A stretch of DNA of 64,000 nt from CAIWMF01 sp964402065 (GTDB lineage: Bacteria; Verrucomicrobiota; Verrucomicrobiia; Chthoniobacterales; UBA6821): assembly GCA_964402065.1 (NCBI GenBank), contig CAYOAN010000007.1:30966-94965 (forward strand), read 5' to 3'. Below the pieces are notes generated by a model, which was not told where the DNA came from, did no database searches, and saw nothing but the letters and a program-made list of their open reading frames with translations. Both the position numbers and the translations under genes were made by a program. Positions 1 through 8,584 of the stretch are shown piece by piece. Every line of letters starts with the position of its first letter. The first letter of the stretch is position 1.

Positions 1-1
1 A

Positions 2-793
2 GGAACTTTTGTACAAGGTTCCTTCGGACTTGATGCTGCTAACTGGAATCTTGAGCTCCTCTTAGAAGCAGAAATCACATCGCTCTTAGAAGGTTCACCC
101 GAACAGCAAGCAGCTCATGAAGCTGCCTACCAAGTGATTCTCACAGGGATCGCTCAACTTCAAGATCCAAGGCTTCAGCAACTCTGCGAGAAATTTTTAA
201 ATCAATATGGCTCCCGCTTTCGCCGTGCAGCTGCCGCTCGCAACAACCACCATGCGCGACGTGGCGGCCTCCTTGATCATACAGCACGCATGATGCAGTC
301 AGCCCAGGCATTGCTGCCAGTTTACTCTAACCTTAACGCTGATCTCTTAATTGCAGGTATTCTTTTCCATGATGTAGGAAAACTTTGGGAAACATGCCCA
401 CCTGCTCAAGGTTTTGGAATTTCTCCCGACTTGCGCGGAGAATTAATGGGACATCTCTCCATTGGTATTGAAATCGTCAATTCATTATGGCGAGAACTTC
501 CCAAACAAGGCTGGGATCAACTAGAACCAAACTCTGAAGAAGTGCGCCTTCATTTACTCCATCTTATTGCGGCTCATCACGGCCAACTCGAATTTGGATC
601 CCCGGTATTGCCAAAAACGCCAGAAGCTATTGCACTTCATCTCATCGACAATATGGATGCACGCTTGGAAATGTTTGAGGAGGCCTACGCAAAAAATCAA
701 GAAACCTCATCAGGAATTTTTGAATGGTCAAGACCTCTCGGCGTTGCTCCGATTGCTCCTTTAAAAAGATGTTACAGTCTTGAAAATGGCTAG
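2..793 (+). CDS. HD-domain exoribonuclease, YhaM-like (5' end outside window)
   Basis: The frame is open from base 2 with no start, so the gene begins upstream of the window. The visible part contains an HD metal-dependent phosphohydrolase domain: the NNHHARRGGLLDHT segment gives the first histidines, ILFHDVGKLWE is the HD doublet, and AAHHGQLEFGSP and HLIDNMDARL give the later metal ligands. This order matches the HD half of YhaM/CBF1-type 3'-5' exoribonucleases, where an OB fold precedes the HD domain; the OB part would lie outside the window. The role in RNA or DNA 3'-end trimming is known for the family, not shown here. The last ~30 codons include one copy of a 64-bp direct repeat. General HD phosphohydrolase is the alternative. 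Confidence 0.75.
   Translation, partial: GTFVQGSFGLDAANWNLELLLEAEITSLLEGSPEQQAAHEAAYQVILTGIAQLQDPRLQQLCEKFLNQYGSRFRRAAAARNNHHARRGGLLDHTARMMQSAQALLPVYSNLNADLLIAGILFHDVGKLWETCPPAQGFGISPDLRGELMGHLSIGIEIVNSLWRELPKQGWDQLEPNSEEVRLHLLHLIAAHHGQLEFGSPVLPKTPEAIALHLIDNMDARLEMFEEAYAKNQETSSGIFEWSRPLGVAPIAPLKRCYSLENG
704..767 (+). repeat. 64-bp direct repeat, copy 1
   Basis: This stretch inside the 3' end of the HD-nuclease gene recurs in the same orientation at 4657-4720 with only 3 mismatches (T/C, A/C and C/T). Here it encodes the nuclease C-terminus (IFEWSRPLGVAPIAPLK); in the other copy the opposite strand encodes the end of the squalene/phytoene synthase. The two copies bracket the SUMF1 gene. Confidence 0.9.
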
Positions 794-1147
794 CCCGAAT
801 CTTGTTACCAAGAAAATTATAAAGTCTGATGAGGCTGAGCTGGCGTAGCAGTTTGATGTGATCTCCCCCTCCTCTTTTCTTACCCTGCTCAACTCAACGT
901 TTCTTTGTTTTGCCTCAACTATTCTTCCCTTGTCCGCTCGCCTTATCTAGTGAGAAAGCTCTTATACCATCTTTATGAATGAGCAGGACTATGAGCAGCA
1001 AGAAGTTTGGTGTGTGACAAGACCATCAGCGGTCAACAAGAACGGGGCCGATGGTCCAAATAAGGAAAGAAGGCTGGTATTAAACAAAAAGTGCAAGCGT
1101 ATAGCGTACCCTTATTGATTTGCTACGCTATAAGTAAAAAACTAATG
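794..1147. other. Intergenic region without a recognisable gene
   Basis: About 400 bases between the HD-nuclease stop and the SUMF1 gene stop. I see no convincing coding frame. It contains a perfect 9-bp inverted repeat (TATAGCGTA at 1100-1108, TACGCTATA at 1124-1132; loop 15) that could form a hairpin in the convergent 3' region, but no T-run follows. A 42-bp repeat shared with 48773-48814 closes the region. Confidence 0.5.
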
Positions 1148-1189
1148 GACTGGCACCAAAATACGCAATATCAGGGACTGACCCCTATT
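1148..1189. repeat. 42-bp intergenic repeat, copy 1
   Basis: These 42 bases are identical to 48773-48814. On the minus strand the element starts with AGGGGTCAGTCCCTGATATT. Both copies lie directly after the stop codon of a minus-strand gene, in the same orientation. Similar GGGGTCAG...CCCTGATA sequences border transposase-type genes in other genomes, so a mobile-element remnant is possible; no transposase gene is present here. Confidence 0.8.
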
Positions 1190-1197
1190 TTTTTAGG

Positions 1198-4100
1198 CTA
1201 AAGCATTAGTGGTATTGCGGGCAAAACGTATCGAAAGATACTATCAATTAACATTCCAATACCAATTCTAGGGTCGTTGTTTAAATTTGGTGATTCTAAT
1301 TCGTAAGATAGCACTTCATAGCCAGCAACCATTAACCCTAATGGAATAATAATTGCTGCCGCTGGTGATGCAAAAAACCCTACTGCAGCTGACTCAGCTG
1401 TTAAAGCAGATGCTGCGGCTGCTGCAGAAGCATCTGCGGCTGCTAGCTGACTCTCAGCTACAGCAAAAAGTTCTCCCTCCCCCATTGAGCTTAAATTTGG
1501 CAATTGTGTTGTCATCCTTGGCAAAGCTTGTGAGGTCGTTGCTTCTGCAGTTGGTATTACTCCCCCCCTCTCTCTTATGTAATTACTTAGCCACCCCCTA
1601 CAAAACAGCCAGTAGCTTTGCATGCTACGCATATCACGATCAGCTGCTTGCAATACTGGTAATCTTCTACTTTGTATAGGTGAAAATAAAAAATCATAGA
1701 TAGTTTTTATCCATCCCGAAAACCATTCGCCTGCTTGCAGACCGAAGCAATTTGTTATTTTTTGAAAGATGTTAGAGAAGAGCGCTCCTAAAAAGTAAGT
1801 GAGAGAATTATATATGTTTGCCAAGACCTCTCCGACGCTAACTCCTATTGTGTAGTATATGAAATTAAAAAACCATTCCCCTGTATTTGAAATAATTTTG
1901 GATGGAGTTTCTTTAAGATCATTCCAAATGGTATTTCCTGCGAACTCTATTGTTTTATAAAATGACTGTGCAAAGCTTGGCACTTGTAGTGCAGCTGGCT
2001 CCACATTGTAAACAACTCGGAAACCTAGTACACTATTAGCTTCTGTAGGTTCTTCAACAAAGAAGCGTGAGTAGCGCAGGTCTTCGTAGCCTTGCGATGC
2101 CCAAGAACCACCACGAACAACAATCTTATCACTAGCACTAGCTGAAAGAGTGAGTGTCCATTGATTCACGTTCCCTGCCATATCATAAAGACCATAAGCG
2201 CTCTTTGTGCTTTCAAAAGTTCCAACGGGAGTCACGTAAGGCGCTGTCAATGTTGCAAAGCTTCGCCCTGTACAATAGTTAGCTGAATTAGTTGAAGTTT
2301 TATCGATAAGATTATTGTTAGGAACTTGATACGATCCAGTCCCAAAGGCTGCATAAAAGCCAGCGACCCCTAGTTGAGGCGGTTGGTAATAGGCTGCCTT
2401 GTACCATTGATCTTCTGTTGGAAGAAGCCACTTTGGATTATTTGTTGAAACTGTGAATACACCTGCCTCATCCGAGTTAAAAGACCCACTCTCTGTTACC
2501 CCAATAGTTTCATCTCCAAGAGGCTGGTCATTTTCTAGCCAATTACAAAATCTTAGTGCTGAAAACCAATTAACATAAGTGATTGGAAACTTTTCTCTGC
2601 CTGGCCAAGGAAAATAGCTAAATCCAACATTCGTATTTCCATAGCGCATAATGCAAGCAACATTAGTGTCTGAGGTCATCTCAGACTGATAGAGATGATG
2701 AGGATCTGAATGAGCGGCAACTGCATTTAAGAAGGCACAATATTGCTCTGCTGTAACATCATATTTTGAAATTTGATATCCCTTGGCAACCGATCCGCAG
2801 CTAATTGAATCTGGTGACTTGTCTATGGGATTATTAGGATCTCGGATAGGAACCAGATCTTTCATGAGGTCGATATGAGTAACAATGGAAGAAGATGGTC
2901 TATTGCAAACTACACGAAAGCCAATCAGCGGGCTTGCAGCTCCGGTACTAATGAGGTGAGCTTTTGAGCTTAGGTCATCACTACTCTCTGAGTTCCATGC
3001 CCCACCTTTGATAATGATATTATTTCCTGTTGCATCAAAGGTAGAAGTCCATTGACTAACCTCTCCTGCCATATCGTAAGCGCCCCAGGGACTCCGCGAA
3101 TTACTGAATGAGCCAACAGGCGTAATGCGAGGTTGTTTAAGAGTCGTGAATGATCCATGGAAACAATAATTAGCGCCGTTAACAGCAGTAGCCTCTGCCC
3201 ATTGATTTTCTGGAGGGTTCATGCTTCCCGTCCCAAAGGCGCAATAGCTTCCAGGAATTTTATTATCACCTGCCGGCTGATAATAGGCTGCCTTATGCCA
3301 CTGATCATCTGTTGGCAAGGACCAGAGTGCTTCAGGTGAAAGGTTAGCCATGTTATTAGTAAAGGTGCTAGCACTAGCAAGATCATAGGAACCCTTTTCT
3401 GTTGCAGTGTCAGGTAGCCCCTCAGTTGGCTGTCCATTTTCTAGCCAGTTACAAAACCTTAATGCAGCATACCAACTGACATAAGTAATCGGAAATTTTT
3501 CTCGATCCTTTATTGTTGTATACGTATACCCACTAGCAGCATCGCCAGATCGCACAATGCAAGCAACATCAAGATCTGAGGACATATTTGTATTATAAAG
3601 TAAGTGAGGATCACTCTTCTTTGCTACGGCATTGAGGAAAGCACAGTACTCCTCAGCAGTGACATCATAAGCTCCAATTTGATAAGGCATTGCAACAGAG
3701 CCCGCTCCTGTAGCACTACCGAGAGGAGCATGGTTTTTTGCTACTCCAGAAGTATCAGGAGGGTTGTTAGGTGCTCCTACCTCAACAAGCCTAATATTAA
3801 TTTGACTCGTGTTACTACTCGGTCCAACACCCCCCATGACTAGCGTGCTGTTTAAAAAGGAATTGTTAAAACTACTTTCGCGAAACGTTGAATGATACAC
3901 CCCGTTCAGTGAGGAACAATTTCCCAAGCTACTATCGCCATTTAAAGTAGTTTCAGCGGGAGCAAGAGAAGTTCTGCTCTGATTATGAGTATCTGTTAAA
4001 GAAGGATTAAAAGTCGACGTCGCCATACAAAAACCAACATGTTCAAACGCAAGATAAGGATCATTATTTTGGACACTACTCTCTTGTCCGGTTGTATCGA

Positions 4101-4566
4101 CAAGATATTTTTCAGGGAGAAAAAAAGTTGCTCCAGGAACTAAAAAAAACCGAGAAACCTCAGCTCCTTGATCCAGTGCCGTTAAATCATAGGCCCCGGC
4201 CTCTGTTGTTTTGCTGTCCTGAAGACCGACCGGACCGTGCTGCGATTTCCAATTGCAATAGCGGATAGCTGAAAGTTGAGAAACATAGGTGATTGGAAGG
4301 GTTGCTTTCAACGGATTACAACTGTAGGAATAGTTCCCCGGATCGCCACTACGAGTAATAATGATCCCACTTTCTCCATTTTCTCCCATTTTAGGGTTAT
4401 AAACCCCATAAGTATCTGTTTTAGCAATGCAGTTTAAAAACTCAGTATACTCTGAAACCCTAATAATCGAAGTGCACTCAGAAGAACCAACTTGCTGGGA
4501 AAAAAGAGAACTCGCACAAAGCAATACTATACTAAAAAAAATTAAGATCTTTCGAAACCTAGTCAT
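1198..4566 (-). CDS. Secreted protein with three SUMF1/FGE-like domains
   Basis: A 1122-residue protein with a Sec signal peptide (KILIFFSIVLLCASSLFS). Three SUMF1 (formylglycine-generating-enzyme fold) repeats follow at about residues 35-265, 290-555 and 590-855. Repeats 2 and 3 are close paralogues (YDVTAE-YCAFLNAVA, KFPITYV-W, LRFCNWLEN, GSW/GAW, GFRVV-N). Repeat 1 lacks the central WxLPTxDQW segment. All lack the Cys pair that follows GGSW in true formylglycine-generating enzymes, so sulfatase activation is unlikely; a binding role is more plausible. The C-terminal ~260 residues have several hydrophobic stretches, an Ala-rich part and a final apolar segment that may anchor it in a membrane. 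The gene lies between two 64-bp direct repeats. Substrate unknown. Confidence 0.75.
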   Translation of the reverse strand: MTRFRKILIFFSIVLLCASSLFSQQVGSSECTSIIRVSEYTEFLNCIAKTDTYGVYNPKMGENGESGIIITRSGDPGNYSYSCNPLKATLPITYVSQLSAIRYCNWKSQHGPVGLQDSKTTEAGAYDLTALDQGAEVSRFFLVPGATFFLPEKYLVDTTGQESSVQNNDPYLAFEHVGFCMATSTFNPSLTDTHNQSRTSLAPAETTLNGDSSLGNCSSLNGVYHSTFRESSFNNSFLNSTLVMGGVGPSSNTSQINIRLVEVGAPNNPPDTSGVAKNHAPLGSATGAGSVAMPYQIGAYDVTAEEYCAFLNAVAKKSDPHLLYNTNMSSDLDVACIVRSGDAASGYTYTTIKDREKFPITYVSWYAALRFCNWLENGQPTEGLPDTATEKGSYDLASASTFTNNMANLSPEALWSLPTDDQWHKAAYYQPAGDNKIPGSYCAFGTGSMNPPENQWAEATAVNGANYCFHGSFTTLKQPRITPVGSFSNSRSPWGAYDMAGEVSQWTSTFDATGNNIIIKGGAWNSESSDDLSSKAHLISTGAASPLIGFRVVCNRPSSSIVTHIDLMKDLVPIRDPNNPIDKSPDSISCGSVAKGYQISKYDVTAEQYCAFLNAVAAHSDPHHLYQSEMTSDTNVACIMRYGNTNVGFSYFPWPGREKFPITYVNWFSALRFCNWLENDQPLGDETIGVTESGSFNSDEAGVFTVSTNNPKWLLPTEDQWYKAAYYQPPQLGVAGFYAAFGTGSYQVPNNNLIDKTSTNSANYCTGRSFATLTAPYVTPVGTFESTKSAYGLYDMAGNVNQWTLTLSASASDKIVVRGGSWASQGYEDLRYSRFFVEEPTEANSVLGFRVVYNVEPAALQVPSFAQSFYKTIEFAGNTIWNDLKETPSKIISNTGEWFFNFIYYTIGVSVGEVLANIYNSLTYFLGALFSNIFQKITNCFGLQAGEWFSGWIKTIYDFLFSPIQSRRLPVLQAADRDMRSMQSYWLFCRGWLSNYIRERGGVIPTAEATTSQALPRMTTQLPNLSSMGEGELFAVAESQLAAADASAAAAASALTAESAAVGFFASPAAAIIIPLGLMVAGYEVLSYELESPNLNNDPRIGIGMLIDSIFRYVLPAIPLML

Positions 4567-4649
4567 CGGGAGGAAATGTTAAGGATATAAAAATTGATAC
4601 TTTGATCTGAACTTCACAAAGGTAATAACAATTCTTTAAACTTCAAATT

Positions 4650-5570
4650 TTAAAATACCTCACCAGGAATTTTTGAATGGTCACGACCTTTCGGCGTTGC
4701 TCCGATTGCTCCTTTAAAAAAATATTGTGCCGCGAACAATAGTGTTAGATAAACTCTCCAACGGCTTATTTTCAACCTCTCTACATTGGGATGTTTTTTG
4801 AGTAATGCCAATGTTTGTTGCCCTAGAAGAAGAGGCAATGCAAAAGCAGCTTTCATTCGGCCCGGATTCAAAGCATTCACATAAATCCTTCCCTGCTGTA
4901 AGTATTTATTAGCTTGCGTGTGATAAAACGCCTTTTCTTTTTCTAAAAAATAAAAGCGCTCTTGCCGCTGGTCGTGAGAAAAATCGCGCAAGAGGTTCAC
5001 AAGTTGTAATCCCTTTCCATAATCGACGGCTAAGTTTTCCAGCATTTTCAAAGAAGTTATAGCAAAATTTGGAAAAGCTTCATGCGCCAATCGCGTCAAA
5101 AATTCTCCCACCGAGCCTGCCACCAAATACAAATATTTTTCTAATTCATCTGCCGAAAAATTTTTCCGTTCTTGCTGATATCGAAGATCCATTAGCTGAC
5201 CTTCTAAAATTTTTTCCCAGACCTCGTTGATACAAGCAACTTCAAAAGCACTATATTTCTCACTTTGGAGCAATGCTAACATTTCAGGAAGTTGTTCTAT
5301 TAATTGTTGCTCTTGTTGAGAAAAATTTTTCCACTGTTCGCTTTTTTTCCAAAGCAACAAGCCCTCTGCCTTTCCTTTCGCAACCGACTTCAACAAGGTC
5401 AAAGTTTTTTCTCGCTCAGAAAAAGAGATTTTTCCCTCGTCAGCAATGGTGTCAGAGGCACGCGCCAAGAGATATGCTAGTGCTACCGGTTCGCAAATTT
5501 TTGAAGGAAGCAACCAAACCGTCAGATAAAAAGAACGCGCCACACTTTTTAATAATGGAAAAACTCTCAT
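4650..5570 (-). CDS. Squalene/phytoene synthase family protein
   Basis: A 306-residue head-to-head prenyl synthase. The first Asp-rich Mg-diphosphate motif is ARASDTIADE (about residues 36-45); the second is the LVNLLRDFSHD region (about residues 190-200), with conserved RSFYLTVWLLP at the N-terminus. Such enzymes join two C15 or C20 diphosphates to give squalene or phytoene for hopanoids or carotenoids; the product cannot be told from sequence alone. The start codon overlaps the DUF362 stop in an ATGA, so it is the last gene of the queH-DUF362-synthase transcript. The C-terminal ~21 residues are encoded by the complement of the 64-bp repeat and may be an acquired tail or the relic of an old convergent overlap. 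Confidence 0.85.
   Translation of the reverse strand: MRVFPLLKSVARSFYLTVWLLPSKICEPVALAYLLARASDTIADEGKISFSEREKTLTLLKSVAKGKAEGLLLWKKSEQWKNFSQQEQQLIEQLPEMLALLQSEKYSAFEVACINEVWEKILEGQLMDLRYQQERKNFSADELEKYLYLVAGSVGEFLTRLAHEAFPNFAITSLKMLENLAVDYGKGLQLVNLLRDFSHDQRQERFYFLEKEKAFYHTQANKYLQQGRIYVNALNPGRMKAAFALPLLLGQQTLALLKKHPNVERLKISRWRVYLTLLFAAQYFFKGAIGATPKGRDHSKIPGEVF
4657..4720 (+). repeat. 64-bp direct repeat, copy 2
   Basis: Matches 704-767 at 61 of 64 positions in the same orientation. On the minus strand it encodes most of the last ~21 residues of the squalene/phytoene synthase (IGATPKGRDHSKIPGE), a tail not obviously part of that family. Confidence 0.9.
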
Positions 5571-6697
5571 GGTAGCTTCACACGAATTGTTTGCATGTTT
5601 TTTGCACTTCCAATTCCTGCTGCTTTGGCTGCCTGAATGTGATCAGCAAGGCCTTCTATTTTGGGCAAATTAACGTTTTGTCGCTCTTGATTGATCAAGA
5701 TGAGAGCTGTGGCATCAAGAGCCACCGGATCTCGAGAAGCCAAAAGCATTCCGTAAGGGACAACATGCAATGGGTCCGATTGAGGGCCGCCAGCATATTG
5801 TAGCATCAGCCCATCCATAATGTTCATGATGACCTTGGAGCGAATTAGATCCGTTTGATAGATGTCCCCAGCATAGGGACTTCCAAAATAAGGAGCCTTC
5901 ACAAAACGTCTCCAATTATCAATCACACCAAGGCTCATGTTAATAAGCGCTCCATTGATACCCGCATACCAACTGTCACAGAGAGATGGTACGTTAATGA
6001 TCTTATCAACCTGCTGCGTCACAAATAAAGCGTAGTGACTCTCATTGCTATATTGTTCTTGTCGTATGAGCGATTCTTGAAATGAACTTGGCTTTTCTTT
6101 GAATGCAAAGTCTCCATAGACCAATTGGCCAATTAATGGATGAGCAAATACTTTTTCAGGATCATATCCACTTCCATATTCCATCCATCGCAATTGAAGT
6201 CCTGGACGTTTCGTAAAACCGGTTTTCTCTAAATCTTGACGTCGTCGATCAGCAATGAAGATATGATTTCGCTCCACACCAGCTTCCAAAAGCTGCTCAA
6301 CAAGCGCTTCCACAAGCTTCGGATGCGTTCCTCCTAACACTCCAGGCTCAGTGGCTATCTTGATTCCAACACGATCTCCATCTTTGCCCACTTTCAACAA
6401 CGACTGCCATCCCTTTTTTACATCGGGTTGATGTGTGGCTGCACAAACAAGTAAACTAAGCATTGAATGCACCAAGTGAGAATCAATCTTCAGCTGTGAC
6501 GAGACAACATGCCCACTGGAAATAAAAAAAACCTGTGATTTTGAAATTGGAGTGGGGCCCGCTTCTGGCGAGGCTGCTTGCAGTTCAGCATTAGGCTCCG
6601 TTATTGGAGAAGGAACTGAAATTCTTGGCTGAGGCAGAGGAGTTGAGAAAAGCCTTCCACAACAAAATAAAGCTCCACCGAGTAATAATAATCTCAT
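5567..6697 (-). CDS. DUF362 domain protein with signal peptide
   Basis: A 376-residue protein. The N-terminus (MRLLLLGGALFCCGRLFS) is a likely signal peptide, followed by a Pro-rich linker to residue ~50. The rest is DUF362-like: VGIKIATEPG, HPKLVEALVEQLLEAGV, DKIINVPSLCDSWYAGINGA, IMNIMDGLMLQYAGGP and SRDPVALDATAL. DUF362 proteins are often iron-sulfur or metalloprotein-like, but their reaction is unknown and no ferredoxin Cys cluster is present here. It overlaps queH upstream and the synthase downstream by 4-bp ATGA junctions, so the three are probably co-translated. Function not assigned. Confidence 0.75.
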   Translation of the reverse strand: MRLLLLGGALFCCGRLFSTPLPQPRISVPSPITEPNAELQAASPEAGPTPISKSQVFFISSGHVVSSQLKIDSHLVHSMLSLLVCAATHQPDVKKGWQSLLKVGKDGDRVGIKIATEPGVLGGTHPKLVEALVEQLLEAGVERNHIFIADRRRQDLEKTGFTKRPGLQLRWMEYGSGYDPEKVFAHPLIGQLVYGDFAFKEKPSSFQESLIRQEQYSNESHYALFVTQQVDKIINVPSLCDSWYAGINGALINMSLGVIDNWRRFVKAPYFGSPYAGDIYQTDLIRSKVIMNIMDGLMLQYAGGPQSDPLHVVPYGMLLASRDPVALDATALILINQERQNVNLPKIEGLADHIQAAKAAGIGSAKNMQTIRVKLP

Positions 6698-7395
6698 TGC
6701 TTAGAGCTAGTTTCTTCAACCTCACTCTTATTTTCTGCCTCTTGATAAAAGAGTTTCCCAATTTTAATTTTCTCTCGTCCGCGCGAAACACGCCAGCGAT
6801 TGGTATCGCGCAGCGAATAAACACAACCACAATATTCTTGCTGATAAAATTCTTCTCGCTTAGAAATTTCCAACATCCGTCCAGATCCGCCTCCCTTGCG
6901 CCAATTGAAGGTCCAATAGATCAGTCCTGGATAATGAGAAGCAGCGCGGAGACCACTCTCATTAATTTGATTCATGTCTTTCCAACGAGAAATCCCAAGG
7001 CAACTGGTCATCACGGGAAAGCCTTTTTCATGAGCATGGAGCGCTGTTCGTTCAAATCGCATGTCAAAACACATCGAGCAACGCCGTCCCCTCTCCGGTT
7101 CAAATTCCATTCCCTTCGCACGGGCAAACCAGTTGTCAGTATCATAGTCGGCATCGACAAAAGGAATATGATGCTTCTCAGCAAAGCGAATATTTTCTTC
7201 CTTCCTTAATTCATATTCTTGACGTGGATGAATGTTAGGATTGTAGAAAAAAATTTCGATCTCAATTCCCGAAGCCAACATCGCCTCAATGACCTCACCA
7301 GAACAAGGTGCACAACAGGAATGAAGCATAACGCGCTTGTGGCCATCAGGTGGGAGATTTTGAATACGTTCAGTCATTATAGAAAAAGAAGACAA
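6694..7395 (-). CDS. queH: Epoxyqueuosine reductase QueH
   Basis: A 233-residue member of the DUF208/QueH family. It reduces epoxyqueuosine to queuosine in tRNA, the last step of the pathway, in the cytoplasm. Visible signatures are LHSCCAPCSGEV near the N-terminus, ERGRRCSMCFDMRFERTA in the middle, SCLGISRWKD, and the YQQEYCGCVYSLRDTNRW end motif; these Cys pairs bind iron-sulfur and metal in the family. Length is normal. It opens the queH-DUF362-synthase transcript, with an ATGA overlap to DUF362. Tgt, which inserts the queuosine precursor, is encoded at 47.4 kb, which supports the call. Confidence 0.9.
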   Translation of the reverse strand: MSSFSIMTERIQNLPPDGHKRVMLHSCCAPCSGEVIEAMLASGIEIEIFFYNPNIHPRQEYELRKEENIRFAEKHHIPFVDADYDTDNWFARAKGMEFEPERGRRCSMCFDMRFERTALHAHEKGFPVMTSCLGISRWKDMNQINESGLRAASHYPGLIYWTFNWRKGGGSGRMLEISKREEFYQQEYCGCVYSLRDTNRWRVSRGREKIKIGKLFYQEAENKSEVEETSSKQ

Positions 7396-7427
7396 TTAAC
7401 CACAAAGAACACAAATAACACAAAGAA
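7396..7427. repeat. Short CACAAAGAACACAAA-type intergenic repeat
   Basis: The sequence TTAACCACAAAGAACACAAA and its continuation are built of CACAAAG/ACACAAA units. A related but palindromic version lies at 21253-21328. Repeats of this wording occur between genes in many unrelated bacteria. It sits in the queH leader, just upstream of its start. Confidence 0.6.
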
Positions 7428-7477
7428 TTAAATTTCTTTTTTGGAGCCTTCTGTCTCCTTGCGATAAATTCTCTTTT

Positions 7478-8050
7478 TTATTTTTTGGCAAATACCATCA
7501 CTCTTTCTTGAGCATCAAGCTCTCGCCAGGTTCCAACAGGCAACTCTCCTAATTCAAAGTTTCCAATTTTAATCCTTATTAACCTCAGCGTTGGATGTCC
7601 GATGCTAGCCGTCATCCGACGGACTTGGCGGTTTTTCCCCTCGATGAGTTCTAGTTCAATCCAACAATCAGGCACTGTTTTTCTCACTCGGATAGGAGGA
7701 TTACGCGGAGAAATCACCGGCTGCGGATCAAGAATGCAGGCCCTCGCAGGAAGCGCGCGGTAATTTTCAATCATCATTCCACCTCGTTCAATTTTTCCTA
7801 ACGCTTCCTTAGAAGGAATGCCCTCGACTTGTGCCCAATAAGAACGGCGATGAGCTTGTTTTGGATCAAGCAAACGTGTGTTGAGCCCTGCCTCATCGCT
7901 CAAGAGCAAGAGCCCCTCCGAATCAGCATCCAAGCGGCCCAATGGGTAGACATTTTTTGGAAAACCAAAGTCTGCCAGCGTTCGATTAGAAGAACCATCT
8001 GGCGTGAATTGAGAAAGGCAACCGTAGGGTTTGTGAAAAGCTAAAAGCAT
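7478..8050 (-). CDS. rluE: 23S rRNA pseudouridine synthase, RluE type
   Basis: A 190-residue RsuA/RluE-family pseudouridine synthase without an S4 domain, the RluE layout. It isomerises a uridine in 23S rRNA (U2457 in E. coli). Motifs: FHKPYGCLSQFT at the N-terminus, YPLGRLDADSEGLLLLSD with the catalytic Asp, RRSYWAQVEGIP, SPRNPPIRVRKTVP, and IEGKNRQVRRMTASIGHPTLRLIR. The order and spacing are close to E. coli RluE. Its start overlaps the end of the upstream chimeric gene by 10 bp. Confidence 0.88.
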   Translation of the reverse strand: MLLAFHKPYGCLSQFTPDGSSNRTLADFGFPKNVYPLGRLDADSEGLLLLSDEAGLNTRLLDPKQAHRRSYWAQVEGIPSKEALGKIERGGMMIENYRALPARACILDPQPVISPRNPPIRVRKTVPDCWIELELIEGKNRQVRRMTASIGHPTLRLIRIKIGNFELGELPVGTWRELDAQERVMVFAKK

Positions 8051-8499
8051 AATGAAGACTCCAGGAAAGAGGATCTCTGTTTCCTACTAATTACAAAAGC
8101 AGCCAAGAGCAACAGTCCTCCAAAAATTAAGGACTTCCGTGAACAACGATCCGCTAAAAAACCTGCTACAAAGAAACCGCACGCATAGATCCACATGAAA
8201 GGAGAACCAATCAATCTCAGTTGCAACTTTGAAAAACCAAGCTCCCTAGACAACAGAGGAAAAATGGAAAAAATAATTTGTCGATCTGCATAGTTAAACA
8301 TTTTCATTTCATAAGCGGACCCACATCCAGGAATGAGCACCCTTCCCACTGGTTTTATCAAACTTAAAACATCATTGAATATAGCAGGAATTCCATAAGT
8401 TTCCCATGGACGGTTCCCCGCTTGATAGCGCTCTTCCCAAAACAAATGGTTCGCAGGATCAGTAATAGATTTCACCTTTAGAAACCCCAACTGTATCAT
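8041..8499 (-). pseudogene. Chimeric remnant: TPMT-like methyltransferase joined to MFS transporter
   Basis: A 152-codon frame made of two unrelated pieces. Residues ~18-66 look like the start of a thiopurine-methyltransferase-type SAM enzyme (FWEERYQAGNRPWETYGIP, then the SAM loop VLIPGCGSAYEM). At about residue 68 it switches, in frame, to a major-facilitator transporter: FNYADRQIIFSIFPLLSREL (first helix) and FFVAGFLADRCSRKSLIFGG (the helix 2-3 loop). It then ends in AAFVISRKQRS, which resembles a transporter C-terminal tail, so a second internal deletion is possible. Neither half could work alone. It looks like the scar of a deletion that fused two neighbouring genes. Confidence 0.75.
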
Positions 8500-8535
8500 A
8501 CACGATAAAATTGACTACGATTATTGCGACAGAGG

Positions 8536-8564
8536 TTGACATTCCGGCCGATTCTGACGATATT
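8536..8564 (+). promoter_or_regulatory. Candidate sigma-70 promoter of typA
   Basis: A perfect -35 TTGACA (8536-8541) is separated by 17 bp from a -10-like GATATT (8559-8564). Transcription would begin near 8571, about 14 bases before the typA ATG. Box spacing is ideal; the -10 is imperfect. Confidence 0.5.
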
Positions 8565-8584
8565 GTCTCCCCTTTTTTAATTTT

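Noticed and set aside
1353..1679. Leu/Gln-rich plus-strand frame of 108 codons
   Set aside because: Antisense of the Ala-rich C-terminal part of the SUMF1 protein; the Leu/Gln bias is explained by that.
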